From the NCBI GenBank assembly GCA_023380515.1, contig JAMCRH010000144.1, positions 1 through 24,318 on the forward strand: DNA of 24,318 bases. The letters are read 5' to 3'. Below are positions 16,615 to 24,318 of this stretch, in pieces. Source of the stretch: Gammaproteobacteria bacterium. GTDB taxonomy: Bacteria; Pseudomonadota; Gammaproteobacteria; Enterobacterales; Alteromonadaceae. Below the pieces are notes generated by a model. The model searched no databases. It saw only the letters and a list, made by a program, of their open reading frames with translations, and was not told the origin of the DNA. The number at the start of each line of letters is the position of its first letter. The first letter of the stretch is position 1. Made by a program: the position numbers and the translations under genes.

Positions 16615-17649
16615 ATGATTGTGAAGCTTTATCCAATCATGCGGAAGGCATTATTCAGCAAGGACGCTGAATGGTCTCATGACTTTACCTTACGGCGTCT
16701 GCAGCAACTAAATCATAGTCCGCTGCGGTGTTTGATTAAACAAGACTTACCGACCAAACCAGTTGAGCTTTTAGGTTTGTCGTTTCCGAACCCAGTTGGC
16801 CTTGCCGCTGGGTTAGACAAAAACGCGACCTGTATTAATGCCTTTGCTGCAATGGGCTTTGGCTTTATTGAAGTGGGGACGGTTACTCCGAAACCACAAG
16901 CTGGTAACCCCAAGCCACGTATGTTTCGCTTACCTGAGCAACAAGCGCTAATTAACCGGATGGGTTTTAACAACGATGGTGTTGATGCATTAGTAGAACG
17001 CGTGCGAGCGGAGCAACAACGACCCGATGGCTACCGCGGTATCTTAGGGATTAATATTGGCAAGAATAAGGACACACCGGAAGAACAAGGGCACTTAGAT
17101 TACTTGTATTGTTTGGAACGAGTTTATCCCTATGCAAGTTATGTGACGGTGAATATTTCTTCGCCAAACACACCAGGCTTGCGCGCATTTCAACAAGGGG
17201 ATTCGTTAACACGGTTGCTTTCGGAGCTTCGTAAGAAACAACTTGAATTAGCTGCGACCAATGAGCGTTATGTGCCAATTTTAGTGAAGATAGCTCCCGA
17301 TATGACGCGCGAGCAAACCCACAGTTTTGCCCATGCGATCCAAGAGCATCAGCTTGACGGTGTCATTGCCACCAACACTACACTCGATCGCGAGCAAGTG
17401 AGTCATTTAGCGCACGGAAGTGAGGCCGGAGGCTTGAGTGGTCAGCCACTCACGAGCAAAAGTACGGAAGTGATCCGTTGGTTACGCGAAGTGTTGCCTG
17501 CTGAATTCCCAATTATTGGCGCGGGTGGTATTGCTAGCGCAGAACAGGCCAAAGAAAAGCTGGCCGCCGGTGCTCAACTGGTGCAAATTTATACAGGGTT
17601 TATCTACCAAGGACCTGCATTAATAAAAGAAATTGTTAGAAGCTTGTAA
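16615..17649 (+). CDS. pyrD: Dihydroorotate dehydrogenase (quinone), class 2
   Basis: This 344-residue FMN enzyme oxidises dihydroorotate to orotate in pyrimidine synthesis, passing electrons to quinone at the inner membrane. The N-terminal helices (about 1-40), typical of class 2 enzymes, provide membrane association. Visible FMN and substrate elements are GLAAGLDKN (62-70), NRMGFNN (114-120), [11 protein letters not shown] and [11 protein letters not shown] (180-190), with S183 as the catalytic base. The C-terminal part has ATNTTLDR and GAGGIASAE. It is slightly longer than the E. coli enzyme because of a short insertion near residue 134. AAGGA (16605-16609) sets the ATG at 16615. pyrD next to zapC is also the E. 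coli order. Confidence 0.96.
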   Translation: MIVKLYPIMRKALFSKDAEWSHDFTLRRLQQLNHSPLRCLIKQDLPTKPVELLGLSFPNPVGLAAGLDKNATCINAFAAMGFGFIEVGTVTPKPQAGNPKPRMFRLPEQQALINRMGFNNDGVDALVERVRAEQQRPDGYRGILGINIGKNKDTPEEQGHLDYLYCLERVYPYASYVTVNISSPNTPGLRAFQQGDSLTRLLSELRKKQLELAATNERYVPILVKIAPDMTREQTHSFAHAIQEHQLDGVIATNTTLDREQVSHLAHGSEAGGLSGQPLTSKSTEVIRWLREVLPAEFPIIGAGGIASAEQAKEKLAAGAQLVQIYTGFIYQGPALIKEIVRSL

Positions 17650-17650
17650 A

Positions 17651-17670
17651 ACTGAGGGTTTTCCCTTAGT
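17651..17670 (+). terminator. Weak hairpin just after pyrD
   Basis: ACTGAGGG and CCCTTAGT pair over eight positions (one G-U) around a TTTT loop, directly after the pyrD stop. The following bases (ATTATGATAT) are AT-rich but not a proper U-tract, so termination may be partial. Confidence 0.35.
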
Positions 17671-17691
17671 ATTATGATATAGGTTGTTTTA

Positions 17692-17716
17692 TGACCAATA
17701 AGAGGTATTTTGGTCA
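17692..17716. repeat. Inverted repeat in the pyrD-zapC gap
   Basis: TGACCAA (17692-17698) and TTGGTCA (17710-17716) are perfect inverted copies separated by 11 bases. They lie about 90 bases before the zapC start. This could be an operator or a leader hairpin. Confidence 0.4.
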
Positions 17717-17803
17717 GCGTTGATTCGTGTAATTGCTCAACACATTAAGCATGGTTACGAATCTAGCAACAACATAGCGATACATTTTCACAGGATTGAA
17801 ACG

Positions 17804-18349
17804 ATGCAAAATTGGCATTGGTCGTTAAATAACAATAAAGCTCTAACAATCGAATTAGGGAAAAACATTTCGCATACACTGAAGTTTAAGCGTTCAGTGC
17901 TGCGTGATCGCCTACCTGAATCGGTTGCTTTCTCAATGGACGATGCGAGCCAGTTCCAGCGTTTCGCCGACTATTTAGACAGCTACAGTTCCCTTGCACC
18001 CACGCAACAATTTGAAATCGCGCTGCATGCAACAGCGCTGGTTCGCTTTGGCAAATTGATGCTACCGCAAAGTTGGCATTTTAAATTCGGTGAGTTCGAT
18101 GAACAGAACCAGTGGCCAAACGCTCATTTGTTTTGCACCTTAGATTCAGGTTTCTCGCAAGCAGACTTTCTGATTATTGAGCAAGACGAACGCTGTGCTC
18201 TTTGTATGCTAGTTGATGAGTCATTCGATATGAATGGTCTACTAAGTATGCAGCAATTTGATGTCGTGCGAGTTCTTAATGATCGGCTACAGCCTTCACA
18301 ACGCCATCCTTTACCGATTTCTCGATCTCATCTACAGCAGCGGGCTTAA
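17804..18349 (+). CDS. zapC: Cell division protein ZapC
   Basis: This 181-residue cytoplasmic protein resembles E. coli ZapC (180 residues), which binds FtsZ and promotes bundling of its filaments in the division ring. Support comes from NWHWSLN at the N-terminus (NWRWYY in E. coli), the mid-protein LPQSWHF stretch, RCALCMLV, and VLNDRLQP near the end (IMNDRLKP in E. coli). I chose the ATG at 17804 because AGGA (17792-17795) lies eight bases upstream and the length then fits. The reading frame stays open upstream to 17720, but that part is unlike the family. The gene follows pyrD as in E. coli. Its last 18 bases overlap the 3' end of the convergent cardiolipin synthase gene. Confidence 0.87.
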   Translation: MQNWHWSLNNNKALTIELGKNISHTLKFKRSVLRDRLPESVAFSMDDASQFQRFADYLDSYSSLAPTQQFEIALHATALVRFGKLMLPQSWHFKFGEFDEQNQWPNAHLFCTLDSGFSQADFLIIEQDERCALCMLVDESFDMNGLLSMQQFDVVRVLNDRLQPSQRHPLPISRSHLQQRA

Positions 18350-19762
18350 GAAGTACATAAATCGCTCAGCCAGGTGGCGGTATTTACGCCGCTGACTCCA
18401 ACGCTCTAGTGACACTGGCTCGCTTTGCTCTGCGTAGTGACGGAGTAATTCACATATCTTGTCGCAGCAATCCTGATCGTAAAGCGCCAATGAAAGCTCG
18501 AAGTTCAGTTGCAGGCTGCGCATGTCTAAGTTCATACTTCCGACTAAAGCAAGCTCACCGTCAACTGTAATGGCTTTGGTGTGCAACAATCCATTTCCAA
18601 ACAAATGAATCTTTACGCCTGCGCGCAGTAAGCCTTCAAAATAGGATTGGCTGGCAATAGCAGCCATTTTTGAGTCACTCACTTGCGGTAACAATATCGT
18701 GACGTTAATGCCTCTGTGTGCAGCATGACACAAGGCTGCATAAATACTGTCCGATGGGACAAAGTAGGGCGTCGAAATGAAAATCTCACTGTTGGCCCGG
18801 TGTAAAACCGACAACATAATCTGATGCATGTATTCTTCGTCGTGTCCCGGTCCGGACGGGATAATCGACAATCGCTTAGGTGATTCAGTGAGTGGGAATT
18901 GCAACTGTGGGAAGTTCCGTTGTCCAGTTTCAAGCTCCCAATCCCATGAGAAGACTTTCGAGACTCCAAAGGCTGCCGTTCCGGTAAAGCGAATCATCAT
19001 ATCGACCCAAGGGCCAAATTTTTTATTGGCATTAAAGAAACGTGGATCAGCCATGTTCATGGAACCGGTGTAACAAATTTGGTGATCGATAAGCAATAAC
19101 TTGCGATGTAGGCGAATATCGGCGCGGCGAAATAAATTACGGAACAGATTAACGGGTAAAGCAGGAACAACTTTAATACCCGCATCGCGCATCACTCGCT
19201 CTGCGGCTGAAAATGTGAAAAACCGCCAACTTCCCGCATGGTCGATGAGTAATTCAATTTCAACGCCACGTTTCGCGGCAGCCAGCAAGGCTTCAGTTAC
19301 TTCGCTAACACGTCCGTACGGATGCCAAATATAGAACTCCATACGAATGTTCTGTTGAGCTGCATTAATATCGGCAATCCAAGCGTCGAAAATTTCGTCA
19401 GGTGAAGCTAACAGACTGAAGTCATCGTAACTAAGCGCGCCGATACCATCACGATGATGAATGAGCTGAAAAATGGCGTTGGCCGTTTGTTGTGGTGGGG
19501 CAGGCGGTTCGTGGCCGCGGAGATGGCTATTATAATTTTCTAGAAATGGCTTGCGTAAGGCTAGTGCCCGGTCGGCACGTTTTTGGCCAAGCTGAATTTC
19601 GCCAAAGAACAAATAGATAATCACACCGAAAATAGGGAATACAACGATAATCAGCACCCACGCTAAAGACGCAGAAACCGAACGGCGTTTAAAAATAATG
19701 CGTAAAAAAACGGTGGCAATAATAAACCAGTAGAAAACCACCAGTAAATCGGTTAGTTGCAC
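18332..19762 (-). CDS. cls: Cardiolipin synthase (ClsA type)
   Basis: This 476-residue inner membrane enzyme joins two phosphatidylglycerol molecules into cardiolipin and glycerol. Two N-terminal transmembrane helices (about 5-23 and 32-53) are followed by two phospholipase D domains. Each domain has an HKD motif: H219, K221, D226 and H394, K396, D401, each followed by a GSMN motif. Length and architecture fit ClsA better than ClsB or ClsC. Translation starts at GTG (19762), with a weak AAGAG-type ribosome-binding site and a good promoter about 30 bases upstream. The 3' end overlaps that of zapC by 18 bases with no terminator visible between them. Confidence 0.94.
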   Translation of the reverse strand: MQLTDLLVVFYWFIIATVFLRIIFKRRSVSASLAWVLIIVVFPIFGVIIYLFFGEIQLGQKRADRALALRKPFLENYNSHLRGHEPPAPPQQTANAIFQLIHHRDGIGALSYDDFSLLASPDEIFDAWIADINAAQQNIRMEFYIWHPYGRVSEVTEALLAAAKRGVEIELLIDHAGSWRFFTFSAAERVMRDAGIKVVPALPVNLFRNLFRRADIRLHRKLLLIDHQICYTGSMNMADPRFFNANKKFGPWVDMMIRFTGTAAFGVSKVFSWDWELETGQRNFPQLQFPLTESPKRLSIIPSGPGHDEEYMHQIMLSVLHRANSEIFISTPYFVPSDSIYAALCHAAHRGINVTILLPQVSDSKMAAIASQSYFEGLLRAGVKIHLFGNGLLHTKAITVDGELALVGSMNLDMRSLQLNFELSLALYDQDCCDKICELLRHYAEQSEPVSLERWSQRRKYRHLAERFMYFLSPLL

Positions 19763-19792
19763 TTTCGACTCTTGCTGTGACGTTATCTGGAA

Positions 19793-19821
19793 ACTATAGA
19801 CATTTGGTGCTATTAAAGCAA
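19793..19821 (-). promoter_or_regulatory. Candidate sigma70 promoter for cardiolipin synthase
   Basis: Read on the minus strand, TTGCTT (19821-19816) and TATAGT (19798-19793) are separated by 17 bases. Transcription would start near 19786, giving a leader of about 24 bases before the GTG. Confidence 0.65.
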
Positions 19822-19861
19822 CAAGGTAGTGATTTTACGAGAAAAATAAGAGGGTAATAGA

Positions 19862-19960
<99 letters not shown>

Positions 19961-19967
19961 GGGGCGT

Positions 19968-19995
19968 ATCTTAACAGCGTCGAACTTAATTGCAA
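19968..19995 (-). promoter_or_regulatory. Promoter of the tRNA-fMet gene with GC-rich discriminator
   Basis: On the minus strand, TTGCAA (19995-19990) and TAAGAT (19973-19968) are 16 bases apart, followed by ACGCCCC. A GC-rich discriminator after the -10 box is typical of stable-RNA promoters under stringent (ppGpp) control. Confidence 0.75.
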
Positions 19996-20032
19996 GCAGT
20001 AAACTTAAATAAATAGGCGTTTGCCGTCTAAC

Positions 20033-20080
20033 TGCTGAAATAAACAGCAAAACCTGGCTTTTTACTCAGCTTTTGCTGTT
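20033..20080 (+). other. Overlapping alternative stem-loops upstream of rlmKL
   Basis: AACAGCAAAA (20043-20052) and TTTTGCTGTT (20071-20080) form a perfect 10-bp inverted repeat with an 18-base loop. The CAGCA part (20045-20049) can instead pair with TGCTG at 20033-20037. The two hairpins exclude each other. They lie upstream of the candidate rlmKL promoter and also about 50 bases upstream of the divergent tRNA promoter. The large hairpin could be a protein-binding site. Confidence 0.45.
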
Positions 20081-20097
20081 ATCTAGTCTTGCCGCAA

Positions 20098-20126
20098 CAG
20101 ACAGTTCGTTGTGATTAGGTTATACT
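20098..20126 (+). promoter_or_regulatory. Candidate promoter for rlmKL-grx-uup
   Basis: A good -10 box TATACT (20121-20126) has a weak -35 CAGACA (20098-20103) at a spacing of 17. Transcription would start near 20133, about 33 bases before the ATG at 20166. Confidence 0.5.
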
Positions 20127-20165
20127 GACCGCTATTAATTTGACTCTGTGATTAGCGAAATTTAC

Positions 20166-22325
20166 ATGCAACAGTTTGAGTATTTTATTCCCTGCGGGAG
20201 AGGCCTTGAAGAGCTTTTACTCGCCGAAGTAACAAGTCTTGGTGGCGAACAAGTGAAAGCCACCAATTCAGGTGTTCATTGCACTGGTAGCCTCCAATTG
20301 GGTTATGAATTATGTTTATGGAGTCGACTCGGCAGCCGTGTACTCATGCGCTTAACCGCAGGCGAAGTTCACGATCGCTACGGATTGGAGAAAGTTGCCG
20401 CCCAGTTTGACTGGCCCGAGATTTTTAATGAGCGCAATACCTTTGCGGTGCGCTTCAACGGCACGAGCGAAACACTCAAAAATACACAATTTTCAGCACA
20501 AGTCATTAAGGACGGTGTCGTCGATTCATTTCGCCGCCGTGGCTTGCGGCGTCCTGATGTAGCCGTGCAGCGCCCGGAAATTAATATCCAAGGTTACTTA
20601 CATAAGAGTGAAGTAACGATTTACCTTGATTTGGCCGGCAGTGGCCTACACGAGCGCGGTTATCGACAAGCCAAAGGCGCAGCTCCAATTCGCGAGACAT
20701 TAGCTGCCGCATTGGTGCAAAGAGCTGGACTAACCGAATCAGCAATTCTTGCACCAGACCAGTGGCCTGCGTTAATTGCGGACCCAACCTGTGGTTCAGG
20801 GACTCTATTAATCGAAGCAGCCATGGTCGCCACTGACCGAGCACCCGGTTTGGGGCGCAGCGATTGGGGGTTCAACGCTTGGCGTGGACACAAAGCGCAA
20901 GTCTGGAATGACGTTAAAGCTGCGGCGCAAGAACGTTTTGAGCGCGGCCGTGCTGCATGCAAAACGCAATTTCATGGTGTTGAAGAAGATGCACAGATTG
21001 TGCAAGCAGCACAACAGAATATTCATGCGCTTGAATTTGATGATTTGATTAAAATCGAGCAGGGCAATGCAACAGCTGACTGGGTATTGAAGCGTTACCG
21101 TCACGCCAGTAGCGGTTTAATGTTGGCGAACCCACCTTATGGCGAGCGGCTCGGCAATACCTTCAGCGCTTGGCGTTTCTACCGCGATTTCGGGCGTCAG
21201 TTACGTAAAGGCATTCCAGGTTGGCGAGCGGCAATTTTGGCACCAGATGAAGCCATGATTAAAGCGATGCGTATTCGCACTGAAAAAAAATACAAACTGA
21301 ATAACGGTGGTATTTCTGTTTTGCTCGCAATTCTGCAACTCAATGATGAGCAAGAAGAGTTTGCTCGACCAGAAGTTGAAGCATTACAAAACCGATTACT
21401 TAAGAATTGGCAAGCACGGGAAAAATGGGCAGCCAAAGAAGGGGTTAACTGTTTTCGAGTGTATGACGCCGATATTCCTGAGTTTAATGCTGCCATTGAT
21501 TTTTACGATGGTCATTTGATTATTCAAGAATATGCAGCACCTGCAAATATCCCGGTGCAAGTCACCGAGAAACGTTGGTGGCAAATCATTGAAGCCGTAC
21601 TCGATAGCTTACCGATTGATGCTGACAAGATACATACCCGGCAACGCCAACGTCAGAAAGGCGAGTCTCAGTATAATCGCGTTGCTGAAGAAGGCGTTAT
21701 GATTGAAGTTCAAGAGTATAACGCTAAGTTCCTTGTGAACCTCACCGACTATCTTGATACCGGGTTATTTCTCGATCATCGCTGGGTGCGTAAAGATATT
21801 CAAAAACGCGCAATGGGTAAACGCGTGCTTAACTTGTTCGCTTATACAGGCTCGGCATCGGTGCATGCAGGGTTAGGTGGTGCAGAGCAAATTACCACGG
21901 TTGATTTATCAAAAACCTATTTGAATTGGGCGAAAGATAACTTCCGTTTAAACCATCTGACGATTAATCGTCACGAGTTTATCCAAGCGGACTGTGTGAA
22001 ATGGCTCGAAGAGCAAAGTACGCAAGCTGAACCAGAACAATGGGATTTAATCTTTATCGACCCACCAACGTTTTCGAATTCAAAGCGTATGAGTGATGTC
22101 TTTGACGTGCAACGCGACCATGTTGCGATTCTTCGCGCAGCGAAATCATTACTGAGTAAGAATGGTTTACTTATTTTCACCACCAATAAGCGCGGTTTTA
22201 AGCTTGCTAGCGAGGAACTCGCTGCACTTGGTTTAGTGAGTGAAGATCACACCCGTGACAGTATTCCGCCTGACTTCGCGAAACAGCGAGCGATTCATTA
22301 CTGTTGGTATTTGCGTCATGCGTAG
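20166..22325 (+). CDS. rlmL: Bifunctional 23S rRNA methyltransferase RlmKL (m2G2445 / m7G2069)
   Basis: This 719-residue fused enzyme methylates two guanines of 23S rRNA, using S-adenosylmethionine. It has an N-terminal THUMP domain (about 45-155). The RlmL domain follows, with the SAM-binding DPTCGSG (206-212) and catalytic NPPYGERL (322-329). The RlmK domain has NLFAYTGSASVHAG (556-569) and DPPTFSNSKR (632-641). Length is close to the 702 residues of the E. coli fusion. I prefer the ATG at 20166 because MQQFEYFIPCGRGLEELL resembles known N-termini; an in-frame GTG at 20148 would add six residues. Neither start has a clear ribosome-binding site. The stop overlaps the next gene by eight bases. 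Confidence 0.95.
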   Translation: MQQFEYFIPCGRGLEELLLAEVTSLGGEQVKATNSGVHCTGSLQLGYELCLWSRLGSRVLMRLTAGEVHDRYGLEKVAAQFDWPEIFNERNTFAVRFNGTSETLKNTQFSAQVIKDGVVDSFRRRGLRRPDVAVQRPEINIQGYLHKSEVTIYLDLAGSGLHERGYRQAKGAAPIRETLAAALVQRAGLTESAILAPDQWPALIADPTCGSGTLLIEAAMVATDRAPGLGRSDWGFNAWRGHKAQVWNDVKAAAQERFERGRAACKTQFHGVEEDAQIVQAAQQNIHALEFDDLIKIEQGNATADWVLKRYRHASSGLMLANPPYGERLGNTFSAWRFYRDFGRQLRKGIPGWRAAILAPDEAMIKAMRIRTEKKYKLNNGGISVLLAILQLNDEQEEFARPEVEALQNRLLKNWQAREKWAAKEGVNCFRVYDADIPEFNAAIDFYDGHLIIQEYAAPANIPVQVTEKRWWQIIEAVLDSLPIDADKIHTRQRQRQKGESQYNRVAEEGVMIEVQEYNAKFLVNLTDYLDTGLFLDHRWVRKDIQKRAMGKRVLNLFAYTGSASVHAGLGGAEQITTVDLSKTYLNWAKDNFRLNHLTINRHEFIQADCVKWLEEQSTQAEPEQWDLIFIDPPTFSNSKRMSDVFDVQRDHVAILRAAKSLLSKNGLLIFTTNKRGFKLASEELAALGLVSEDHTRDSIPPDFAKQRAIHYCWYLRHA

Positions 22326-22557
22326 TTTCTATTTGTTGACGAAGGACAACTGTCCACTCTGTATCCAAGCTATTCAGATTATTCACCTCACTGAGCTAGA
22401 AGAGCCGATTGAGCTCGGGGTAGTCGACATCGCGACAGATGCTGATCTGCTAGAAGAGTACGCCACCTTGGTACCCGTGCTAATCCGTGGCAGTGACGAA
22501 CAAGAATTGAAGTGGCCGTTTCAGGCGGAGAAGTTGAAGGAATTTTTGCAATCATGA
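22318..22557 (+). CDS. Small glutaredoxin-like protein (DUF836 type)
   Basis: This 79-residue protein has a thioredoxin-like fold: a first beta strand (FYLLTK), the CPLC active-site motif at 12-15, and LVPVLI with the cis-proline P53. It is probably a cytoplasmic thiol-disulfide protein; its partner is unknown. The ATG at 22318 overlaps the last eight bases of rlmKL (ATGCGTAG) and its stop overlaps the uup start in ATGA. It is therefore likely to be translated by coupling, since no clear ribosome-binding site is seen. The frame is open further upstream inside rlmKL, but the extra residues do not look like the family. Confidence 0.82.
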   Translation: MRSFYLLTKDNCPLCIQAIQIIHLTELEEPIELGVVDIATDADLLEEYATLVPVLIRGSDEQELKWPFQAEKLKEFLQS

Positions 22558-24299
22558 GTGTTGTTCTGCGCTTAGCTAACGCCCAACTTGCGTTTGGCAC
22601 CGCGCCCGTTCTCGATCAAGCTGAATTGGTCGTGGAGCAGGGTGAACGTGTGTGTATTACTGGCCGAAACGGTGCTGGTAAATCAAGTTTATTGAAAGTA
22701 TTGCAAGGGGATCTTCAACTCGACGGTGGTGAATTGCACTATGTCGGCAATACACGTGTCGCGATGTTACCGCAAGATCCGCCGCCGCGCACCGAAGGCA
22801 GTGTCTTTCACTATGTGATCGGTGCTTTCGCGGAAACTGGCGCCTTATTAGAGCAGTATCAAGAGCTCAGTCAGCGCTTAGCGAACCACCCTGATGACGC
22901 AGCAGCATTAAGTAAATTAACGCAGATTCAAAGTCGTATCGAAGCGGCTCAAGGCTGGCAGTTACAAACTCAAGTCGAACAAGTCTTAAGTCGCTTAAGT
23001 CTCGATGGCGCGCAGGCGATGGCGAATTTATCCGGCGGTTGGCTGCGCCGTGCTGCACTTGCACGGGCCTTGGCAACCAATCCAGATATTTTGCTCCTTG
23101 ACGAGCCGACCAACCACCTTGACGTCAACGCCGTTAAATGGCTTGAGAATATGCTGCTCGAATTTCGTGGGGCGATTATTTTTATCAGCCATGACCGGGT
23201 GTTTATTCGTCGCTTGGCAACTCGAATCGTTGACCTTGATCGCGGCACGTTAACTAGCTTTCCAGGGGATTACGCAGCTTTTCTCGTGGAGAAACAACGT
23301 TTACTCGAGGTTGAAGCTAGTCAGAATGCTGAGTTTGATAAGAAATTAGCTCAAGAAGAAGTTTGGATCCGGCAAGGAATTAAAGCCCGTCGCACACGCA
23401 ATGAAGGCCGCGTACGTGCGCTACAAGAGCTACGGAAACAGCGCTCGCAACGGCGACAAGTACAAGGTCAAGTGAAGTTCGATAGCACAACGTCGGAACG
23501 TTCAGGCAAGGTGGTTTTCGAAGCTAAAGACTTGGCATTGGGCTTTGGCGATAAGACATTGATTGAAAATTTAACCATTACGATTCAACGTGGTGATAAG
23601 TTAGCACTCGTTGGGCCGAACGGCTGCGGTAAAAGTAGTTTGATTCGCTGTATCTTGGGCGACTTAGAGCCGCAAAGCGGCACCTACAAACTTGGCACTA
23701 ATTTACAAGTTGCATACTTCGACCAGCACCGGCAATTACTCGATGAAAACCTTTCGGTCGCAGATAACGTTGCTGAGGGTAAGAAAGAAGTTACTCACGG
23801 CGGGCGTACACGTCATATCTTTAGTTACTTGCAGGACTTCTTATTCTCACCACAGCAAGCGCAGATGCCAGTCCGAGCGTTATCTGGCGGTGAGAAAAAC
23901 CGCGTGATGCTGGCAAAAATCTTACTTCGCGAAAGCAACTTATTAGTATTGGACGAACCGACTAACGACCTCGACATCGATACCCTTGAACTATTAGAGC
24001 AGGTCGTTGTTGAGTATCCGGGAACCGTATTTGTTGTTAGCCATGACCGAGAATTTATTGACAACACAGCAACGTCTGTATTGCTTTTTGAAGGTGCTGG
24101 GAAAGTCACAGAGATAGTCGGTGGCTTCAATGAAGTGGCTCATTACCAAGCTGCACAACAAGAAGTGTCGGAAAAAGCGAAAGAAAAAGGAACTATTTCA
24201 ACCAGCGAGCACTCAGACAAGCAATCCTCTTTAGCTAAGAGCTCGAACAAGTTATCATACAAATTAAAGAGGGAATTAGAGCTGCTGCCAAAACAAATT
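22554..24299 (+). CDS. uup: ABC-F ATPase Uup, truncated at the 3' end by the contig end
   Basis: 582 codons are present of a protein normally near 635-640 residues. Two ATP-binding cassettes are visible. The first has Walker A GRNGAGKS (37-44), signature LSGGW (159-163) and LLLDEPTNHLD (180-190). The second has GPNGCGKS (354-361), LSGGE (443-447) and DEPTNDLD (467-474). A charged inter-domain linker lies at about 240-310. The C-terminal DNA-binding coiled coil has just begun (KLSYKLKRELELLPKQI) when the sequence turns into adapter. There are no transmembrane segments; ABC-F proteins act at the ribosome, and Uup is also linked to precise excision of transposons and to DNA branch intermediates. 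GAAGGA near 22536 precedes the ATG, which overlaps the stop of the glutaredoxin-like gene (ATGA). Confidence 0.95.
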
Positions 24300-24318
24300 A
24301 GATCGGAAGAGCACACGT
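24300..24318 (+). other. Illumina TruSeq adapter remnant (sequencing artefact)
   Basis: AGATCGGAAGAGCACACGT, the last 19 bases of the window, is identical to the first 19 bases of the common Illumina TruSeq adapter. It is not genomic DNA. The uup frame happens to stay open through it (R-S-E-E-H-T), so a protein predicted across it would end in six false residues. Confidence 0.95.

Noticed and set aside
17720..17803. Open frame extending zapC upstream by 28 residues
   Set aside because: The extension is unlike ZapC, and the ATG at 17804 has a good ribosome-binding site and gives the family length.
20148..20165. GTG at 20148 as the rlmKL start
   Set aside because: It would add six residues unlike known RlmKL N-termini and has no ribosome-binding site; it cannot be fully excluded because the ATG at 20166 also lacks one.
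22240..22317. Upstream extension of the glutaredoxin-like gene inside rlmKL
   Set aside because: The extra 26 residues do not fit the thioredoxin fold, which begins directly at the ATG at 22318.
24300..24318. A genuine mutation or alternative C-terminus of Uup
   Set aside because: The bases are identical to a sequencing adapter, so no biological explanation is needed.

Overview
The window is about 24 kb of ordinary, densely packed chromosome from a gammaproteobacterium. Protein content and gene order point to the Alteromonadales, plausibly an Idiomarina/Pseudidiomarina-like marine bacterium; that placement is an inference from content, not a search. Several genes suit a peptide- and amino-acid-eating, salt-adapted cell: an M14 zinc carboxypeptidase, an alanine/glycine:Na+ symporter, aminopeptidase N, a giant NAD-dependent glutamate dehydrogenase and an NhaC Na+/H+ antiporter.

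Layout. (1) 1-2808: the carboxypeptidase gene (+) converges on the symporter gene (-), with a strong two-way terminator between them. (2) 3024-7290: a compact six-gene operon of a zinc-ribbon membrane protein, yeaC, msrC, an unrecognised acidic 100-residue protein, proQ and prc, closed by a hairpin. The msrC-proQ-prc order resembles E. coli. (3) 7318-17649: nhaC, pepN, gdhB and pyrD, all on the + strand, with structured junctions at the nhaC stop codon and in the gdhB leader. (4) 17804-19952: zapC (+) overlaps tail-to-tail with a cardiolipin synthase gene (-). Upstream of the latter is an initiator tRNA-fMet gene (-) with its own stable-RNA-type promoter. (5) 20043-24299: rlmKL, a glutaredoxin-like gene and uup, overlapping as a translationally coupled + strand operon. 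The order pepN, pyrD, zapC, rlmKL, uup is an expanded version of the E. coli arrangement.

The window ends in an artefact. The last 19 bases (24300-24318) are identical to the start of the Illumina TruSeq adapter, so uup is cut by the end of a contig and not by a real mutation. I saw no transposon, prophage, CRISPR array, toxin-antitoxin pair or defence system, and I do not claim a new biological system. The least explained items are the acidic protein in the msrC-proQ gap, the zinc-ribbon/yeaC pair beside msrC, and several RNA structures at gene junctions.
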